Shown here: one piece after another, positions 1 to 7,225 of the stretch
Numbering within the stretch: position 1 is the stretch's first letter
Layout of the letters: each line of letters opens with the position of its first letter
Assembly: GCA_036661515.1 (NCBI GenBank)
Contig: JAVWYO010000082.1
Location: 1 to 9,063, forward strand
DNA from: HGM05232 sp036661515
GTDB lineage: Bacteria > Bacteroidota > Bacteroidia > Bacteroidales > Muribaculaceae
Length of the DNA: 9,063 nt
Reading direction: 5' to 3'
Notes under the pieces: generated by a model
What the model saw: only the letters and a program-made list of their open reading frames with translations
Told to the model about the DNA's origin: nothing
Databases searched by the model: none
Made by a program: the position numbers and the translations under genes

Positions 1-581
1 GAACAGCCTATGGTATTGATTTTATGATTGAAAAGGATTTCGGGCGATTTAAAGGATTTTTAGGATATGGGCTAATGTGGACAGACCGCCATTTTGATGA
101 ACTTAATAATGGACGCAACTTTCCATCGAAATATGATAATAGACATAAGGTTAATATCTCGCTCAGTTATATTTTGCGTCCTAATATAGATATAAATCTC
201 AGTTGGACTTATATGACAGGTAACCGTGTAACATTGTCGTTAGAAAATTATCAATATATAAATGGCTTTCCAACGAATATTGCGCCAGGTTATCCTAATA
301 ATGATGAAGATATGCTAAATTATTATAGCTCGAAGAATAATGTACGCCTTCCTGCATATCATCGTCTTGATCTTGGGTTAAATATATATATGCCTAAGAA
401 AAATAATCATTTGGGAATTTGGAATGTTAGTATCTATAATGCTTATTGCCAGATGAATCCAATTGTTATACAAAAATGTAATGATAAATCGACTATTAAT
501 GGTGAAGTATTAAAACCCAGATTCCGTACACTTGCACTATTTCCGATAATTCCTTCTGTTTCATATACATATAAATTTTAA
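1..581 (+). CDS. TonB-dependent outer-membrane receptor, C-terminal part of the beta-barrel (5'-truncated by the window)
   Basis: The frame is open from the window's left edge (first full codon at base 3), so the ATG at base 24 is an internal methionine and not the start. About 192 residues are visible. They show the alternating polar/aromatic pattern of outer-membrane beta-strands and the motif DELNNGRNFPSKYDNRHK, which is characteristic of the last barrel strands of Bacteroidota TonB-dependent receptors (the carboxypeptidase-regulatory-like/plug type). The protein ends SVSYTYKF, with the terminal Phe expected of a BAM-inserted barrel. Family knowledge: such receptors take up a ligand across the outer membrane using TonB energy. 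The plug, the TonB box and any substrate clue lie outside the window. The DUF4249 gene starts six bases after the stop, so the two are almost certainly co-transcribed and likely work as a pair. Family call is firm; the substrate is unknown. Confidence 0.9.
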   Translation, partial: TAYGIDFMIEKDFGRFKGFLGYGLMWTDRHFDELNNGRNFPSKYDNRHKVNISLSYILRPNIDINLSWTYMTGNRVTLSLENYQYINGFPTNIAPGYPNNDEDMLNYYSSKNNVRLPAYHRLDLGLNIYMPKKNNHLGIWNVSIYNAYCQMNPIVIQKCNDKSTINGEVLKPRFRTLALFPIIPSVSYTYKF

Positions 582-587
582 GACACA

Positions 588-1586
588 ATGAATATATTGA
601 TTAAATCTTTTTTTTATGTGATTTTAGTTATAACATTTACGTCTTGTTATAATGACTTAGATTTGGATAAATATAGACCCGCTCCAAAGGTGGTCTTAAA
701 TAGTGCTGTTTCGAGTGATACTGTTGTTATGGCAAATGTTGGACGTACTGTATTTTTCACAGATTCCCGCGATGTAGATCCAACAATATGTGACGCTGAT
801 GTTAGTCTTTATGTTAATGACAAGATAAAGGAGAAGCTGGTGTGGATTCCTGATACGATGTTATCAACAGGAGGAATATATAAATCGACATATTATCCTA
901 AGATTGGGGATAAAATAAGGCTTGAAGCTCGTACATTGCTTGGTGAAGTGTGGGCTGAAGATATTATTCCCGATCGTACTCTAATAAATGATGTAAAGCT
1001 CTCATTTATAGAGCGTGAAAATAGTGATATTATTATAGGTGGACCTAATGGAAGTGGATATGGGATTGAGTATAAGATAACCTATTCTATAACTTTTAAG
1101 GACAATCCAGATATGAAAAATTATTATTGCATTAGAATTGAAGATATAGGGTGTAATAGTGTTAATGGACTTTTGGACTATTCGAGTGATGATGTATTTC
1201 GAGCCCAACAGCCTATCATAGATTCATCTACGAGTAGTAAGTTAATTGAGGGACAAGAGGGGCGTACTTTTACAGATGAATATATCAATGGCAAAACATA
1301 TACAATGAAAATAACAGAAACTGATGAACATACGTTATATCATTATGGTAAGCATAAATATCGAAGGATTATATTATATTCACTGTCGGAATCATACTAT
1401 AAATATCTTACAGGAATATTAAACTATGGTAGTTCAACAATCTCAGGAAGCCTAATTGACTTTGGATTCTCTGAGCCATTTGTACATTATTCTAATATAA
1501 ATGGAGGAGTAGGTATACTTGGTATGGTGCAAAGTGAAAGCTATATTATAGATCTTCGTACTATATTCCCAGATTACTGGGAATAA
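588..1586 (+). CDS. DUF4249 family lipoprotein, partner of the upstream TonB-dependent receptor
   Basis: A 332-residue protein with a short lysine-containing N-terminus, a hydrophobic stretch and a lipobox (FTSC, Cys20), so it should be lipidated. Acidic residues follow the Cys (CYNDLDLDKY), which resembles the acidic export signal of surface-exposed Bacteroidota lipoproteins (inference). The body matches DUF4249 as I know it: an N-terminal beta-sandwich with DADVSLYVND near residue 69 and GGIYKSTYYPKIGDKI near residue 95, a central KNYYCIRI segment, and a C-terminal FSEPFVHYSNINGGVGILG just before the end. The length is normal for the family. DUF4249 genes are typically found directly after a TonB-dependent receptor, as here with a six-base gap, and are thought of as accessory surface proteins; the biochemical role is not established. 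No Shine-Dalgarno sequence precedes the ATG, as usual in this phylum. The stop codon lies inside a perfect hairpin. Confidence 0.9.
   Translation: MNILIKSFFYVILVITFTSCYNDLDLDKYRPAPKVVLNSAVSSDTVVMANVGRTVFFTDSRDVDPTICDADVSLYVNDKIKEKLVWIPDTMLSTGGIYKSTYYPKIGDKIRLEARTLLGEVWAEDIIPDRTLINDVKLSFIERENSDIIIGGPNGSGYGIEYKITYSITFKDNPDMKNYYCIRIEDIGCNSVNGLLDYSSDDVFRAQQPIIDSSTSSKLIEGQEGRTFTDEYINGKTYTMKITETDEHTLYHYGKHKYRRIILYSLSESYYKYLTGILNYGSSTISGSLIDFGFSEPFVHYSNINGGVGILGMVQSESYIIDLRTIFPDYWE
1564..1585. terminator. Perfect 9-bp inverted repeat overlapping the DUF4249 stop codon; candidate terminator or mRNA 3'-end hairpin
   Basis: TATTCCCAG (1564-1572) and CTGGGAATA (1577-1585) pair perfectly around a four-base ATTA loop. 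The stem includes two bases of the TAA stop at 1584-1586. It lies at the end of the + strand operon and could also be read by transcripts arriving from the convergent - strand operon. No T-run follows on either strand, so it is not a textbook intrinsic terminator. It could instead protect the 3' end of the mRNA, or be chance. Confidence 0.4.
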
Positions 1587-1676
1587 TATCTTGAATATTA
1601 CAAATTACTTGACATATTTCACTGACACCAAATAAGTTGTAAAATGCTATAAAGGAGAAATTCTTGTGCAGTGGTT
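1587..1676. other. Convergent intergenic region, no gene seen
   Basis: This 90-base AT-rich gap separates the 3' ends of the two convergent operons. Apart from the hairpin at its left border, I see only a weak, widely spaced TTACAA/TTGTAA inverted pair and no tract typical of an intrinsic terminator for the - strand operon. An AAAGGAG-like string occurs at about 1650 on the + strand, but no credible gene follows it. Confidence 0.6.
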
Positions 1677-2255
1677 TTATTTTTGTGGTATTGGTGGGCG
1701 ACGAAATACTACAAAGTTATGGTCAATTACGCTGTTATAGTATTTAACAATAGCATCGGTGTCGCCATCTCTTTTTTGTACGAAATGTATTTCGGTAATA
1801 GGGTTTTTGTCAATTATGTGCTCCATTAGCTCTTGCATGCTTGGCGCTTCGGCTAACTTACTATATTCTTCGTAAGAGTATGATGTGAAGGCGGTGTTTT
1901 TGTTTATCCCACGATTATCGAGCCAATAACCATTTTTTAATGGTGTAGGCTTTGCTAAAGTACCATTAAAATAGATGTCGGTAGGAGCTGGATAGCTCAC
2001 AATCTTTGAATGAGCATCATCTAATGTCACTGGTACGTTGTTGGTATATGGCTTAACCGTTTTGTATATGGCTATTTGAGGGAGAGCATAGTTCATGTTT
2101 TTATCACCTTTTACATTTGGATTAAGGGCTATTGGAGCACTGTGTATTGGACGGGAATTAACATTAGGTGTTGTAGCATTGTTGTGACTTGCGCAGGCAG
2201 TAAACAACAATGCTAACAATGAACCTAATATTTTATTTATTGCTAAATATTTCAT
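1677..2255 (-). CDS. Small lipoprotein of unknown function, last gene of the C10 peptidase operon
   Basis: A 192-residue protein with a classical lipoprotein signal (LLALLFTAC, lipobox Cys21). After the Cys comes a Ser/Asn/Thr/Pro-rich, probably flexible stretch to about residue 55. A compact domain follows from about residue 58 to 190, with recognisable strings VSYPAPTDIYFNG, LDNRGINKNTAF and SYSYEEYSKL, then a short helix-like SMQELMEHIIDKNP. This resembles conserved hypothetical lipoproteins of Bacteroidales; I know of no assigned function. There are no acidic residues directly after the Cys, unlike the DUF4249 lipoprotein, so it may face the periplasm (inference). It starts 14 bases after the stop of peptidase copy A in the same direction and is presumably co-transcribed. 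The position suggests a partner, for example an inhibitor of the C10 peptidases like Spi of speB-spi, but no homology to a known inhibitor can be claimed. A weak 6-bp hairpin overlaps the start codon. Confidence 0.8.
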   Translation of the reverse strand: MKYLAINKILGSLLALLFTACASHNNATTPNVNSRPIHSAPIALNPNVKGDKNMNYALPQIAIYKTVKPYTNNVPVTLDDAHSKIVSYPAPTDIYFNGTLAKPTPLKNGYWLDNRGINKNTAFTSYSYEEYSKLAEAPSMQELMEHIIDKNPITEIHFVQKRDGDTDAIVKYYNSVIDHNFVVFRRPPIPQK

Positions 2256-2265
2256 TTTTAATGAA
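2251..2265 (-). promoter_or_regulatory. Small inverted repeat over the lipoprotein start codon
   Basis: TTCATT and AATGAA flank a three-base loop, and the CAT at 2253-2255 is the lipoprotein's ATG on the - strand. If folded in the mRNA, the stem would hide the start codon and make its translation depend on ribosomes arriving from peptidase copy A. The stem is only six AT-rich pairs, so it may be chance in such AT-rich DNA. Confidence 0.2.
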
Positions 2266-2269
2266 TTAC

Positions 2270-4747
2270 TTATTTTTTGATGAGTTGTTTCACATCTATG
2301 CTATTTGTCCCCATTATTTGCACGAGGTAACAACCCTTTGCAAGAGTTGTGATGTCAACATCTATTTTGGCGCTTTCTTGTTGTGAAATATCTTTGCTTA
2401 GCTTAAGAGCACCCGCTAAGTCGTATATACGAATTGCCGTGATTTCTTTGTCGCTTGTAATAGTAACATTATTCGTGGCTGGATTGGGGTATATTGTTGC
2501 GTTTGCTATCGTTATTTCATTAACACCTAAAGGCTCTCCCAGAGTGAAAAATACTTTATTTAAATTTGCTGGTTCTATTTGTTCATTTCTGTTAGATATT
2601 ATACGATATATAACTGCAAAATATCTTCCATTGGCAATATCTGTATTTCCTTCAAATACAACTTCGGCTGTCGTATTATTGTCGATGGCAACAGGTAAAG
2701 ATTCTATATAAGCAATATTTTGTCCTCCTTTTTCTGGGTAGATGAATGCATAAAATGAGCCAAAGTAATATCCACCATCGTTTCTTATTTTTGCGGTGAG
2801 TTGCATATTATTTTTAGGTACGTTATTATTATCTTTGAATGATGGTGTAGCAGTCAATGCAAAAACAGGGTTACCTGGTTTTGGAAGGATTGTAATATTA
2901 GTCCACTCCCCAATAATCTGGTTTGTGTTGTCTATGATATTCAGATAATAATCGCCAGGAGCGAGATTAAAAACTTCGGTAATAGTTAATGAAGTGCTTT
3001 CACCTTTTAGTAAATCAATTATATTGTCATTAAATTTTATAGCGTCACTACCATCATTAGATTTGCAAATTACTAAATTTACAGCACCGAAATATTCATT
3101 TCCATTGTTTGTTATAGTACAAGATACTTTTCCAGCGAGGCTATTATATATATTGTTAATAACGGCTATGTTGGTTGCGCTCAAGTTTGGAGTAGTTGAT
3201 GGCACAGTGAAATCTACATTTGAAGATGTCACATTTACGTTTACATATTGTGCTTCAGAGATTGCTATTTTAATTTTACTCCAATCAGTATCAGTATTGC
3301 TCTTAAAAAGTGCGTATATTTTATAATTTCCATTGGCAACTGATGCTGGTATTTTTATGCTTTTAAAAGTGAAATCGCCATAACCATAATAAGGCTTAAA
3401 ATTTAGGGGAGAAGTAACCTTAAGAGTTGTTACGAGATTGTTTGTTTGATCATAAAGACCTAATGCGAGATTTGCATTAAAACTATTCCAGCTATAACTA
3501 AAAAAGTCGTAGAGCGTAATAGTTGTAGAACCATCGCGTGTAATAGATGAATTACTTGGCACTAAACTTTTCTCGCTACATATATCATTGTGTATTATGC
3601 TTGTACTGGTTGCTTTTTGGACACCAATTATAGCGTCTTGATCATAATTGAATCCCCCATTAGAGCCACCAACGCCTTGAGATGATGGTGTGAGAGCATT
3701 GATTTGGAAATATCCGTTAGAGGTGCCTCCCCATCCCCAATTGACGTGGAATAAGTTGTTTTTATCATATCCGTCAAAGAGGAATTGATGCCCACCAATG
3801 GCGCTATTACCGCCATATATGATTACACGATTTGAGTTTAACTCATTTTTCATAAGAGACATCCATTCTTCAAAGCCATAAAACTTACGCATTAAATAAC
3901 GCATACCTTTGTCATAGTCAAAGTAGTTATAAAGAGCATAAGGGACATTAGTAGATTGCGCTCCGCTTGACCTTCCATAATCCATGTCTACTGACACTCC
4001 GCAATGATACATTAATTTAGCTACTGCATCGTTTGATGCCTGTGAGCTACTTGAATTATATGTTGGTGTCATTGCAGCCCAATCATAAGTGGTATTAAAA
4101 TCGGCAGAAAGAGTAAATTTTTGAGTCCTTGAAGTATAAGTATGATTGCCTTTGCCTTTTGGAGGCCATTGATTGTAGTACATAGCTTGAGCCGTTGCCG
4201 TAGCAACGCAACCCGATGCTGCATGTTCTTTGCTACCAGGCATTACTGGGCATAGGTTGTTATATGGAGATAGTTGATTCCAAGCCGTTGTACCAAGTAA
4301 AGGTGCTATGCTTTGTGCATATTCTTTGGTGTCAATATTGGTAGTGATGGTTGTGGCGATGTTAGGGTTTGCAATAAGTGTTTTAATTTCTTTTGCATAT
4401 CCATCGAGCCATACTTTCATGTTTGAGGGGATTTTCTCGTAATCAAATGTTCCTGTTTCAGAGTATCCGAGTATGCTATGTGCACGATCATCACCAGAAA
4501 TAATTAGGAATCCTTGATTTTCGCCACGATTGAAAACGTAAAATAGATTTGCGTTTGCATCTTTTTTGCTGAAAGCTAATTTCATGTCAGCTTCTTGTGA
4601 CCCTTGTTTTAGGTTACGTAATTGTGGTAGCTCTTTTGCTTCAAATTTTTTTGCAACAAGTAGAGCTTCATTTTCGTTAATTTGGCGAGCCATAACAGGC
4701 ATGCACAAAATTAGCAATGCTAATGAAAGAGTGAAATGTGTTTTCAT
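2270..4747 (-). CDS. Secreted C10 family cysteine peptidase (streptopain/PrtT-like) with T9SS sorting domain, copy A
   Basis: 825 residues. A signal peptide ends at about Ala20 (CMPVMA). Residues 21-125 are a Spi-type inhibitory propeptide (FYVFNRGENQGFLIISGDDR at 69-88). The C10 domain spans about 145-378: catalytic Cys180 in SGCVATA, the loop CGVSVDMDYGRSSGA typical of streptopain, catalytic His320 in GGHQFLFDGYD, and Asn336/Trp337 in HVNWGWGG. Both catalytic residues are present, so it should be active after propeptide removal. Residues 385-735 hold about three beta-sandwich, probably Ig-like modules. Residues 752-825 are a T9SS type A sorting domain (IYPNPATNN, IRIYDLAG, CYLVQI), so export through the Sec and type IX systems is expected, with the domain then removed. 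The architecture and length resemble PrtT of Porphyromonas. Of the two complete copies it is the one with the more canonical streptopain active-site loop. The start follows copy B's stop by nine bases, with no Shine-Dalgarno sequence. Confidence 0.93.
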   Translation of the reverse strand: MKTHFTLSLALLILCMPVMARQINENEALLVAKKFEAKELPQLRNLKQGSQEADMKLAFSKKDANANLFYVFNRGENQGFLIISGDDRAHSILGYSETGTFDYEKIPSNMKVWLDGYAKEIKTLIANPNIATTITTNIDTKEYAQSIAPLLGTTAWNQLSPYNNLCPVMPGSKEHAASGCVATATAQAMYYNQWPPKGKGNHTYTSRTQKFTLSADFNTTYDWAAMTPTYNSSSSQASNDAVAKLMYHCGVSVDMDYGRSSGAQSTNVPYALYNYFDYDKGMRYLMRKFYGFEEWMSLMKNELNSNRVIIYGGNSAIGGHQFLFDGYDKNNLFHVNWGWGGTSNGYFQINALTPSSQGVGGSNGGFNYDQDAIIGVQKATSTSIIHNDICSEKSLVPSNSSITRDGSTTITLYDFFSYSWNSFNANLALGLYDQTNNLVTTLKVTSPLNFKPYYGYGDFTFKSIKIPASVANGNYKIYALFKSNTDTDWSKIKIAISEAQYVNVNVTSSNVDFTVPSTTPNLSATNIAVINNIYNSLAGKVSCTITNNGNEYFGAVNLVICKSNDGSDAIKFNDNIIDLLKGESTSLTITEVFNLAPGDYYLNIIDNTNQIIGEWTNITILPKPGNPVFALTATPSFKDNNNVPKNNMQLTAKIRNDGGYYFGSFYAFIYPEKGGQNIAYIESLPVAIDNNTTAEVVFEGNTDIANGRYFAVIYRIISNRNEQIEPANLNKVFFTLGEPLGVNEITIANATIYPNPATNNVTITSDKEITAIRIYDLAGALKLSKDISQQESAKIDVDITTLAKGCYLVQIMGTNSIDVKQLIKK
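4561..4711 (-). repeat. 151-bp near-identical repeat over the copy A signal-peptide end and propeptide start (partner 7030-7180)
   Basis: Aligned without gaps to 7030-7180 (offset 2469) with six mismatches by eye, about 96% identity. It encodes roughly residues 13-62, the signal-peptide end and the first part of the inhibitory propeptide. Identity falls on both sides. Confidence 0.8.
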
Positions 4748-4756
4748 AATAAATAT

Positions 4757-7216
4757 TTAGTTTTTGATTAGTGGTTTCACGTCTATGCTGTTTGCTCCTA
4801 CGATTTGCACGAGGTAATAACCCTTTGCAAGAGTTGTGATGTCAACATCTATTTTGCCACTGTCTTGTTGTGTGATATCTTTGCTTAGTTTAAGTGCACC
4901 CGCCATGTCGTATATACGAATTTCTGTGATGCCCTTGTCGCTTGTAATAGTAACATTATTTGTGGCTGGGTTGGGGTATATTTTGGTGCTCTCTACCGTT
5001 ACATCATTAACACCTGAAGGATTTCCAAGAGTGAAAACCACTTGATTCAGATTATCGGGAGCTAATGGTGTCATTACGCCATTCAAACTATGATAAATAC
5101 GTAATAAATATTTCCCATTGGCAAGATTTGTTCTACCATGAAATGTTACTTCGGTTGTAGCATTATTATCGATCTCTACAGTAGGAGAATAGAAATAATC
5201 AAGAGATTGACCGTATCCATTTTCATTAAATATAGCAACGATAAATGCGTCACATAAATATCCGCCTGTGTTCTTTATTTTTGCAGTGATTTGTATGTCG
5301 TCCTTAGGCACGTTATTACTATTAGGTAATGACGGTGGTGCTACTAATGTAATAATAGGGTCGGCAGGCTCTGGTAGAATTGTAATGTTGATAGGCTCTG
5401 CAATAACGATTTTTTCTTGATCTGCAATTTCGAGTTTGTAGTTTCCAGCAGGAATTTTCAAGAGGTTATTAAATGATATTGAGGTGCTTTCGCCTCTTTG
5501 GAGATTAATGGTGTAATCGGGACTCTGATGAGCATTTTTGTCAGATAATATATTTAGTGTTATCGCTCCATAATATTCGGCACCCGAGTTAGAGATGTCG
5601 CAAGAAATCATTGCAATACGATTACTATAAATTTTTTGTGGAATAATAAGGTTGCTTACACTTAAAGAACGTTGTGAATTTTCGGGAGGGGAGAGTGTTA
5701 ATTTGTCGGCAGTAATTGATAGATTAATATATTTGTTGTTGTTGATAGGAATGTTAATAAATGACCAATCATTAGATTGTTTATCTTTACATATTAGCTT
5801 AATTTTATAATTGCCATTGGCGATGTCAGAAGGAACAGCCTCAGAGAAAACCAAGTTCCCAACACTTTCCCCCGATTCTAAAATAAGAGATTTTTCGGAT
5901 AATACTTTTACTAAATTGTTATTTTCATACAAACCTAATGCAATGGTTCCATCAAAACTGTCCCAGCTATAATTAGAAATGGCAATGCCATGAATTTTTA
6001 AAGGTTCATTACGAGAGTAATTACTTTGGTCGAGAATAATGATGTCAGATACTATTTGATGGACTTTTTGATTTTTACCTGTGTCTTTTTGAATGCCAAT
6101 AATTATACACTGAGAACTGTTATATCCGCCAGCATATCCTCCAGTGCCTTGTGATGAAGGATTTAATGCTGTAGCTTGAAAATATCCATTTGATGTACCG
6201 TTCCAACCCCAATTGACATGGAAAAAATTATTTTTGTCATACCCATCGAAAATGAATTGATGTCCGCCACCTGTTGCTACTCCTCCATAAAGTACTGCGC
6301 GCTTGCTATTTAGTTCATTCTTAATCATATCTATCCATTCAACGATGCTATAATAATCGCGGTATAAGAAACGCATTCCTTTATCGTATCCAAAATATTT
6401 ATTAAGGGCGAGTGCAATAGTGTGTGAAGGCGTACCGCTTACACGATTTGAGTATTTCATATCAACAGCTACGCCACAATGATACATCAATTTAGCAACA
6501 GCATCGTTTGATGCCTGTGAGCTACTTGAATCGTAAGTAGGAGTCATGTTTGCCCAATCGTAGGTCGTATTAAAGTTTGCCGAAATATTCTGGCCTTTAT
6601 ATGTGTAAGAATATTCGCCAGTTCCATTTATAGGCCATTTATTGTAGTACATTATTTGCGCCATAGCTGTCGCCACGCAACCAGAAACAGAACGTGAATC
6701 TTCAGATGGCATAATAGGACATAAATTGTTATATGGCTCCGATTGTCCCCATGCAATTTTATCTAAAAGAGGAGCCACGCTTGGCGCATAATTTTTCTGA
6801 TTAAATACAGGTGCGACTGTTGTAGTGGTTTGTGGATTTTCGATAAGTGTTTTAATCTCTTTGGCATATTCCTCAAGCCATGCTTTCATGTTCACGGGGA
6901 TTTTCTCGTAATCAAAAGAGCCAGAATCGGAGTATCCGAGAATCTCATTAGCCCGGTCGTCGCCAGAGATTATAACAAAACCTTGATTTTCGCCACGATT
7001 AAAGACGTAGAAAAGATTATCGTTAGCTTCTTTTTTGCTGAACGCTAATTTCATGTCAGCTTCTTGTGACCCTTGTTTTAGTTTACGTAATTGTGGTAGC
7101 TCTTTTGCCTCAAATTTTTTTGCAACAAGTAGAGCTTCACTTTCGTTAATTTGGCGAGCCATAATAGGCAAGCACAAAATAATGAATGCTAATGATATGG
7201 TAAAAAATCTTTTCAT
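4757..7216 (-). CDS. Secreted C10 family cysteine peptidase with T9SS sorting domain, copy B
   Basis: 819 residues, with the same architecture as copy A. The signal peptide ends at about Ala20 (CLPIMA). The propeptide at 21-125 is almost identical to copy A's. The C10 domain at about 145-377 has catalytic Cys180 (SGCVATA), His319 (GGHQFIFDGYD) and Asn335/Trp336 (HVNWGWNG). Three beta-sandwich modules follow at about 385-500, 515-613 and 618-730, then a T9SS type A sorting domain at 746-819. Compared with copy A, the loop after CGVAVDM is changed (KYSNRVSGTPSH instead of DYGRSSGA) and the Gly after NWGW is Asn. Both positions flank the active-site cleft in the streptopain fold, so a different substrate preference is plausible (inference). 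The last 100 residues or so are encoded by DNA identical to copy C. It sits nine bases from both neighbours and has no Shine-Dalgarno sequence. Expected to be an active surface or secreted protease. Confidence 0.93.
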   Translation of the reverse strand: MKRFFTISLAFIILCLPIMARQINESEALLVAKKFEAKELPQLRKLKQGSQEADMKLAFSKKEANDNLFYVFNRGENQGFVIISGDDRANEILGYSDSGSFDYEKIPVNMKAWLEEYAKEIKTLIENPQTTTTVAPVFNQKNYAPSVAPLLDKIAWGQSEPYNNLCPIMPSEDSRSVSGCVATAMAQIMYYNKWPINGTGEYSYTYKGQNISANFNTTYDWANMTPTYDSSSSQASNDAVAKLMYHCGVAVDMKYSNRVSGTPSHTIALALNKYFGYDKGMRFLYRDYYSIVEWIDMIKNELNSKRAVLYGGVATGGGHQFIFDGYDKNNFFHVNWGWNGTSNGYFQATALNPSSQGTGGYAGGYNSSQCIIIGIQKDTGKNQKVHQIVSDIIILDQSNYSRNEPLKIHGIAISNYSWDSFDGTIALGLYENNNLVKVLSEKSLILESGESVGNLVFSEAVPSDIANGNYKIKLICKDKQSNDWSFINIPINNNKYINLSITADKLTLSPPENSQRSLSVSNLIIPQKIYSNRIAMISCDISNSGAEYYGAITLNILSDKNAHQSPDYTINLQRGESTSISFNNLLKIPAGNYKLEIADQEKIVIAEPINITILPEPADPIITLVAPPSLPNSNNVPKDDIQITAKIKNTGGYLCDAFIVAIFNENGYGQSLDYFYSPTVEIDNNATTEVTFHGRTNLANGKYLLRIYHSLNGVMTPLAPDNLNQVVFTLGNPSGVNDVTVESTKIYPNPATNNVTITSDKGITEIRIYDMAGALKLSKDITQQDSGKIDVDITTLAKGYYLVQIVGANSIDVKPLIKN
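4785..5086 (-). repeat. 302-bp perfect direct repeat (copy B sorting-domain segment; partner 7257-7558)
   Basis: By direct reading this segment is identical, base for base, to 7257-7558. It is bounded by mismatches at 4784 (T against C at 7256) and 5087 (A against T at 7559). It codes for residues 711-810 of copy B, covering the linker after the last beta-sandwich module and nearly all of the T9SS sorting domain. Beyond 5087 differences appear at 5128, 5133 and 5153, then become frequent. The equivalent part of copy A (about 2280-2540) is clearly diverged. Confidence 0.9.
6471..6591 (-). repeat. 121-bp near-identical repeat in the C10 domain of copy B (partner 8943-9063)
   Basis: Gap-free match to the last 121 bases of the window with three differences (6488, 6530 and 6536). 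It codes for the stretch around TTYDWANMTPTYDSSSS and the following helix up to CGVAV. The match reaches the right edge, so its true length is unknown. Copy A shares about 70 bases of it (around 4001-4072) with more differences. Confidence 0.8.
7030..7180 (-). repeat. 151-bp near-identical repeat over the copy B signal-peptide end and propeptide start (partner 4561-4711)
   Basis: Partner of the block in copy A, same orientation and same position within the gene. The corresponding part of copy C lies outside the window, so whether all three copies share it cannot be seen. Confidence 0.8.
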
Positions 7217-7225
7217 ATAAGATAG

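Noticed and set aside
1002..1208. 68-residue - strand open frame
   Set aside because: It is antisense within the DUF4249 gene and has low-complexity Ile/Asn/Thr content typical of shadows in AT-rich DNA.
1666..1740. Short GTG frame (24 codons) after an AAAGGAG-like string on the + strand
   Set aside because: It overlaps the 3' end of the lipoprotein gene on the opposite strand. Bacteroidota rarely depend on Shine-Dalgarno sequences, and the peptide shows nothing recognisable.
2349..2711. 120-residue + strand open frame, hydrophobic
   Set aside because: Antisense shadow of the C-terminal part of peptidase copy A, whose protein is clearly genuine. Hydrophobic antisense frames are common opposite such codon use.
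4703..4747. Possible lipobox Cys15 in the peptidase signal peptides (LLILC, FIILC)
   Set aside because: The residue before Cys is Leu rather than Ala, Gly or Ser, and a good signal peptidase I site (VMA or IMA) follows at residue 20. T9SS cargo normally uses signal peptidase I.
4836..5045. 69-residue + strand open frame, repeated identically at 7308-7517
   Set aside because: It lies antisense inside the sorting-domain region of copies B and C. Its repetition is fully explained by the 302-bp identical block, and the translation has no family features.
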